This document shows, piece by piece, positions 61,313 to 64,000 of a DNA stretch of 64,000 nucleotides. The DNA comes from Candidatus Margulisiibacteriota bacterium (GTDB lineage: Bacteria; Margulisbacteria; WOR-1; O2-12-FULL-45-9; XYB2-FULL-48-7). The stretch lies in NCBI GenBank assembly GCA_025453605.1, contig JALOPZ010000001.1, positions 124,001 through 188,000 of the forward strand. The letters are read 5' to 3'. The notes below the pieces were generated by a model. That model was not told where the DNA came from. It was given only the letters and a program-made list of their open reading frames with translations, and searched no databases. How positions within the stretch are numbered: position 1 is the first letter of the stretch; each line of letters begins with the position of its first letter. The position numbers and the translations under genes are program-made.

Positions 61313-61821
61313 TGGCGATCCTGAAGATCATCAAGAATAGCTTACTCAAGGGGATCGTCGATCTGCCGCGCCGGGAATTATTGCCCGAGGCCGAGCAGCT
61401 GGGCAAAGAACTAAAACAGGTCATCGACCGGCAATTCCACGGCTCATTCCAGCTCCGGCAGGTCAGCGCCGGCTCGTGCGGAGCCTGCGAATCAGAGGTC
61501 CAGGCGACCATTAATCCCCTTTACGATCTGCAGCGCTTCGGCGTCGACTTTGTCGCCTCACCCAAGCACGCGGACGCCCTGCTGGTGACCGGTCCGATCA
61601 GTCGAAACATGCTCCTTGCGTTGCAGAAGACCTACGAAGCGCTGCCGGGGAAAAAGTTTGTCATTGCCGTGGGGGATTGCGCCGTCAACGGCGGCCTATT
61701 TAAAGATTCCTACTACACGCTCGGCGGGGTCGACCAGGTCCTTACGGTCGATCTGCATATCCCCGGCTGTCCACCATCCCCCACCACGATCATCAAAACG
61801 CTGCTCGGTTTTCTAAAGTAA
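61312..61821 (+). CDS. HyfI/NuoB-like iron-sulfur subunit of the Ehr-type complex
   Basis: A NuoB-like small subunit of 169 residues. C56 and C59 (SAGSCGACESEV), C123 (VGDCAVNGG) and C153 (IPGCPPSP) are the four ligands of the proximal 4Fe-4S cluster. So the cluster next to the active site is retained although the NiFe site is lost. No HyfH/NuoI ferredoxin-like subunit follows, and no hyp maturation genes occur in the window. It is the last gene; tgt converges 2 bp away. Confidence 0.92.
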   Translation: MAILKIIKNSLLKGIVDLPRRELLPEAEQLGKELKQVIDRQFHGSFQLRQVSAGSCGACESEVQATINPLYDLQRFGVDFVASPKHADALLVTGPISRNMLLALQKTYEALPGKKFVIAVGDCAVNGGLFKDSYYTLGGVDQVLTVDLHIPGCPPSPTTIIKTLLGFLK

Positions 61822-61823
61822 GG

Positions 61824-62918
<1,095 letters not shown>

Positions 62919-62923
62919 CTATT

Positions 62924-63493
62924 TTAGCACAGCTCATCGGGGAGACGCCGCGCCAGCACGGGAGCCAGTTGCCTGATCTCATAGATGAGAGCGGACCGCT
63001 CCGGAAGCGAGCTTTTCAGTAACTCCGCGATCAGGTAAGCGATATCTCCGTCGCCGGCTCCGCCGGCCCGCTTTGCCCCCTCGACTATTTGTTCCGCCAG
63101 ACTGACGACCGACCGGCGAAAGTGCTCGACTTTTCTCCTGATCAGCGGATCGCGGCTGGCGGACAACCTGATCAGATCGCTGTACGGCACGTTGTTCACG
63201 TCGTTAACGCAGATCCGCTCAAAGGCCGCCCGACAACCAAACACGGCGAGACGAACTGCTGTTTCCCGGGGAAAGCGGGGGTGGTTGACCGCGCTGCGCA
63301 AGACGGTTTCGGCGAACGAGGTAAAGACAAACGCCAGGTCCCGATCGCTGATACCGGCCGCGCACCGGTCGACCAGGCTCCCGATCACCTGAGCGTTAAC
63401 GCGCTGATTATTTGGCCAAAGGTTACGGCGCGCGGTGTTCGCTAACCGGTCTAGCCGGACAACGGCCTTTCTGATCTGATTGGTCACCCTCAA
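62924..63493 (-). CDS. Helical protein of unknown function (189 aa)
   Basis: No family is recognised. The sequence is rich in Arg and Ala and looks wholly helical; no signal or membrane segment is seen. Visible landmarks include VNAQVIGSLVDRCAAGISDR and HPRFPRETAVRLAVFGCRAA. It lies between queA and tgt in the same direction; whether it has a role in queuosine synthesis is unknown. Confidence 0.7.
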   Translation of the reverse strand: MRVTNQIRKAVVRLDRLANTARRNLWPNNQRVNAQVIGSLVDRCAAGISDRDLAFVFTSFAETVLRSAVNHPRFPRETAVRLAVFGCRAAFERICVNDVNNVPYSDLIRLSASRDPLIRRKVEHFRRSVVSLAEQIVEGAKRAGGAGDGDIAYLIAELLKSSLPERSALIYEIRQLAPVLARRLPDELC

Positions 63494-63518
63494 TTATCGT
63501 CTAAAAATACGGGTGATT

Positions 63519-64000
63519 TCAGAGGATCAGCATCGCGTCGCCAAAGGAGAAAAAGCGGTATTTCTGCTCCACCGCTTCCCGGTAGGCTCGCAGGATAAAT
63601 TCTTTCCCGGCAAAGGCCGAGACGAGCATGATCAGGCTCGTCCGCGGCCAGTGGAAGTTGGTGACCATGGCGTCAACCACCTGAAAATCATAGCCCGGGT
63701 AAATGTATATCTTAGTGTCCCCTTCATGTCTTTGTGTCTTAGTGGTTAATCCGGAAGCAATAGTCTCCAATGTCCTGACCGATGTCGTCCCAACCGCCAC
63801 GATCCGCTTCGCTTTCTTAACCGCCTCGACTGTCTCCGGACTGACATCATAATGCTCCGAATACATCTTATGGTCCTCAATATTCTCCGCGTAGATCGGC
63901 TTGAACGTCGCCAAGCCGGTGTGCAGAGTGACGTGGGCGACCCCGACCCCTTTAGCCTTCGCCTTGGCCAGCAGCTCGGGCGTAAAGTGCAGACCGGCCG
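63519..64000 (-). CDS. queA: S-adenosylmethionine:tRNA ribosyltransferase-isomerase (partial, 5' end outside window)
   Basis: QueA builds epoxyqueuosine. The visible C-terminal half reads [42 protein letters not shown] and [20 protein letters not shown], ending in [10 protein letters not shown]. The insert [14 protein letters not shown] after LETIASG is repeat-encoded. The start lies beyond position 64000. Confidence 0.95.
   Translation of the reverse strand, partial: AGLHFTPELLAKAKAKGVGVAHVTLHTGLATFKPIYAENIEDHKMYSEHYDVSPETVEAVKKAKRIVAVGTTSVRTLETIASGLTTKTQRHEGDTKIYIYPGYDFQVVDAMVTNFHWPRTSLIMLVSAFAGKEFILRAYREAVEQKYRFFSFGDAMLIL
63711..63752 (+). repeat. 7-bp tandem repeat inside queA
   Basis: Units cttagtg, tcccctt, catgtct, ttgtgtc, ttagtgg and ttaatcc (42 bp) encode [14 protein letters not shown]. 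The length is a multiple of three, so the frame is kept. Confidence 0.8.

Noticed and set aside
55121-61821. Functional group 4 NiFe hydrogenase
   Set aside because: All four NiFe cysteines are absent from the only large subunit, and no hyp genes or ferredoxin subunit are nearby.

Overview
This is 64 kb of a gene-dense bacterial chromosome (GC-rich, roughly 55-60% by eye). Almost every gene is a recognisable bacterial housekeeping gene, gene gaps are usually 0-30 bp, and same-strand neighbours often overlap as ATGA or TAATG. A FadL/PorV-like barrel domain and predicted lipoproteins suggest a cell with an outer membrane. The seven-gene-style Hyf/NuoH-like membrane operon, the housekeeping set and the absence of typical proteobacterial or firmicute arrangements would fit an uncultured lineage such as the relatives of Cyanobacteria (WOR-1/Saganbacteria, Margulisbacteria). 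That placement is an inference and is not proven by the sequence.

Layout. 1-16145 (minus strand): one uninterrupted expression supercluster, rpmG, tRNA-Trp, secE, nusG, rplK, rplA, rplJ, rplL, rpoB, rpoC, rpsL, rpsG, fusA, rpsJ, rplC, rplD, rplW and rplB (cut by the window edge). It merges the classical secE-nusG, L11-L10-rpoBC, str and S10 operons behind one consensus promoter, without any tuf gene. 16154-20449 (minus): homoserine dehydrogenase, prs, a 45-residue small protein, a MiaB lacking its TRAM domain, and an unknown gene. 20501-22953: a lipoprotein and small soluble proteins. 22943-28427: SemiSWEET, greA, a DUF3467 protein, typA, ybaB, a HIT protein, trpC, rsmH and ftsL. 28351-30708: a beta-barrel protein fused to a tandem SppA protease. 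30726-36510: gltX, then an argB-argJ-argC operon led by AMMECR1 and MEMO/LigB-like genes. 36551-42443: a phosphohexomutase, a two-component pair whose NtrC-like partner has lost its ATPase motifs, and a methyltransferase. 42459-45251: an unknown repeated-module protein split by an in-frame TAG, behind a GlmU pyrophosphorylase domain. 45280-47161: yqeK, an LCP protein and rsfS. 47213-53878: tRNA-Ala, ppdK, dgt, dnaG, rpoD. 53879-54988: a small coiled-coil protein, an FGE-fold protein and three tRNAs. 55016-61821: a six-gene energy-converting-hydrogenase-related (Ehr-type) complex whose large subunit has lost all four NiFe-ligand cysteines. 61824-64000: tgt, an unknown gene and the 3' part of queA.

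Three signals run through the whole window. First, at least 14 short degenerate tandem repeats with a 7-bp period (one has 8 bp) but different word sequences sit inside conserved genes, at start codons and between genes. Second, extended -10 boxes (TGnTAnAAT) lie only 6-9 bp upstream of the start codon at six loci, which points to leaderless mRNAs. Third, a few genes (rsfS, the YgjP-like gene, the module-1 ORF) have no usable ATG/GTG/TTG where homology or context says translation should begin.

No CRISPR array, insertion sequence, prophage or integrase was seen, and there is no gene-free stretch longer than about 190 bp.
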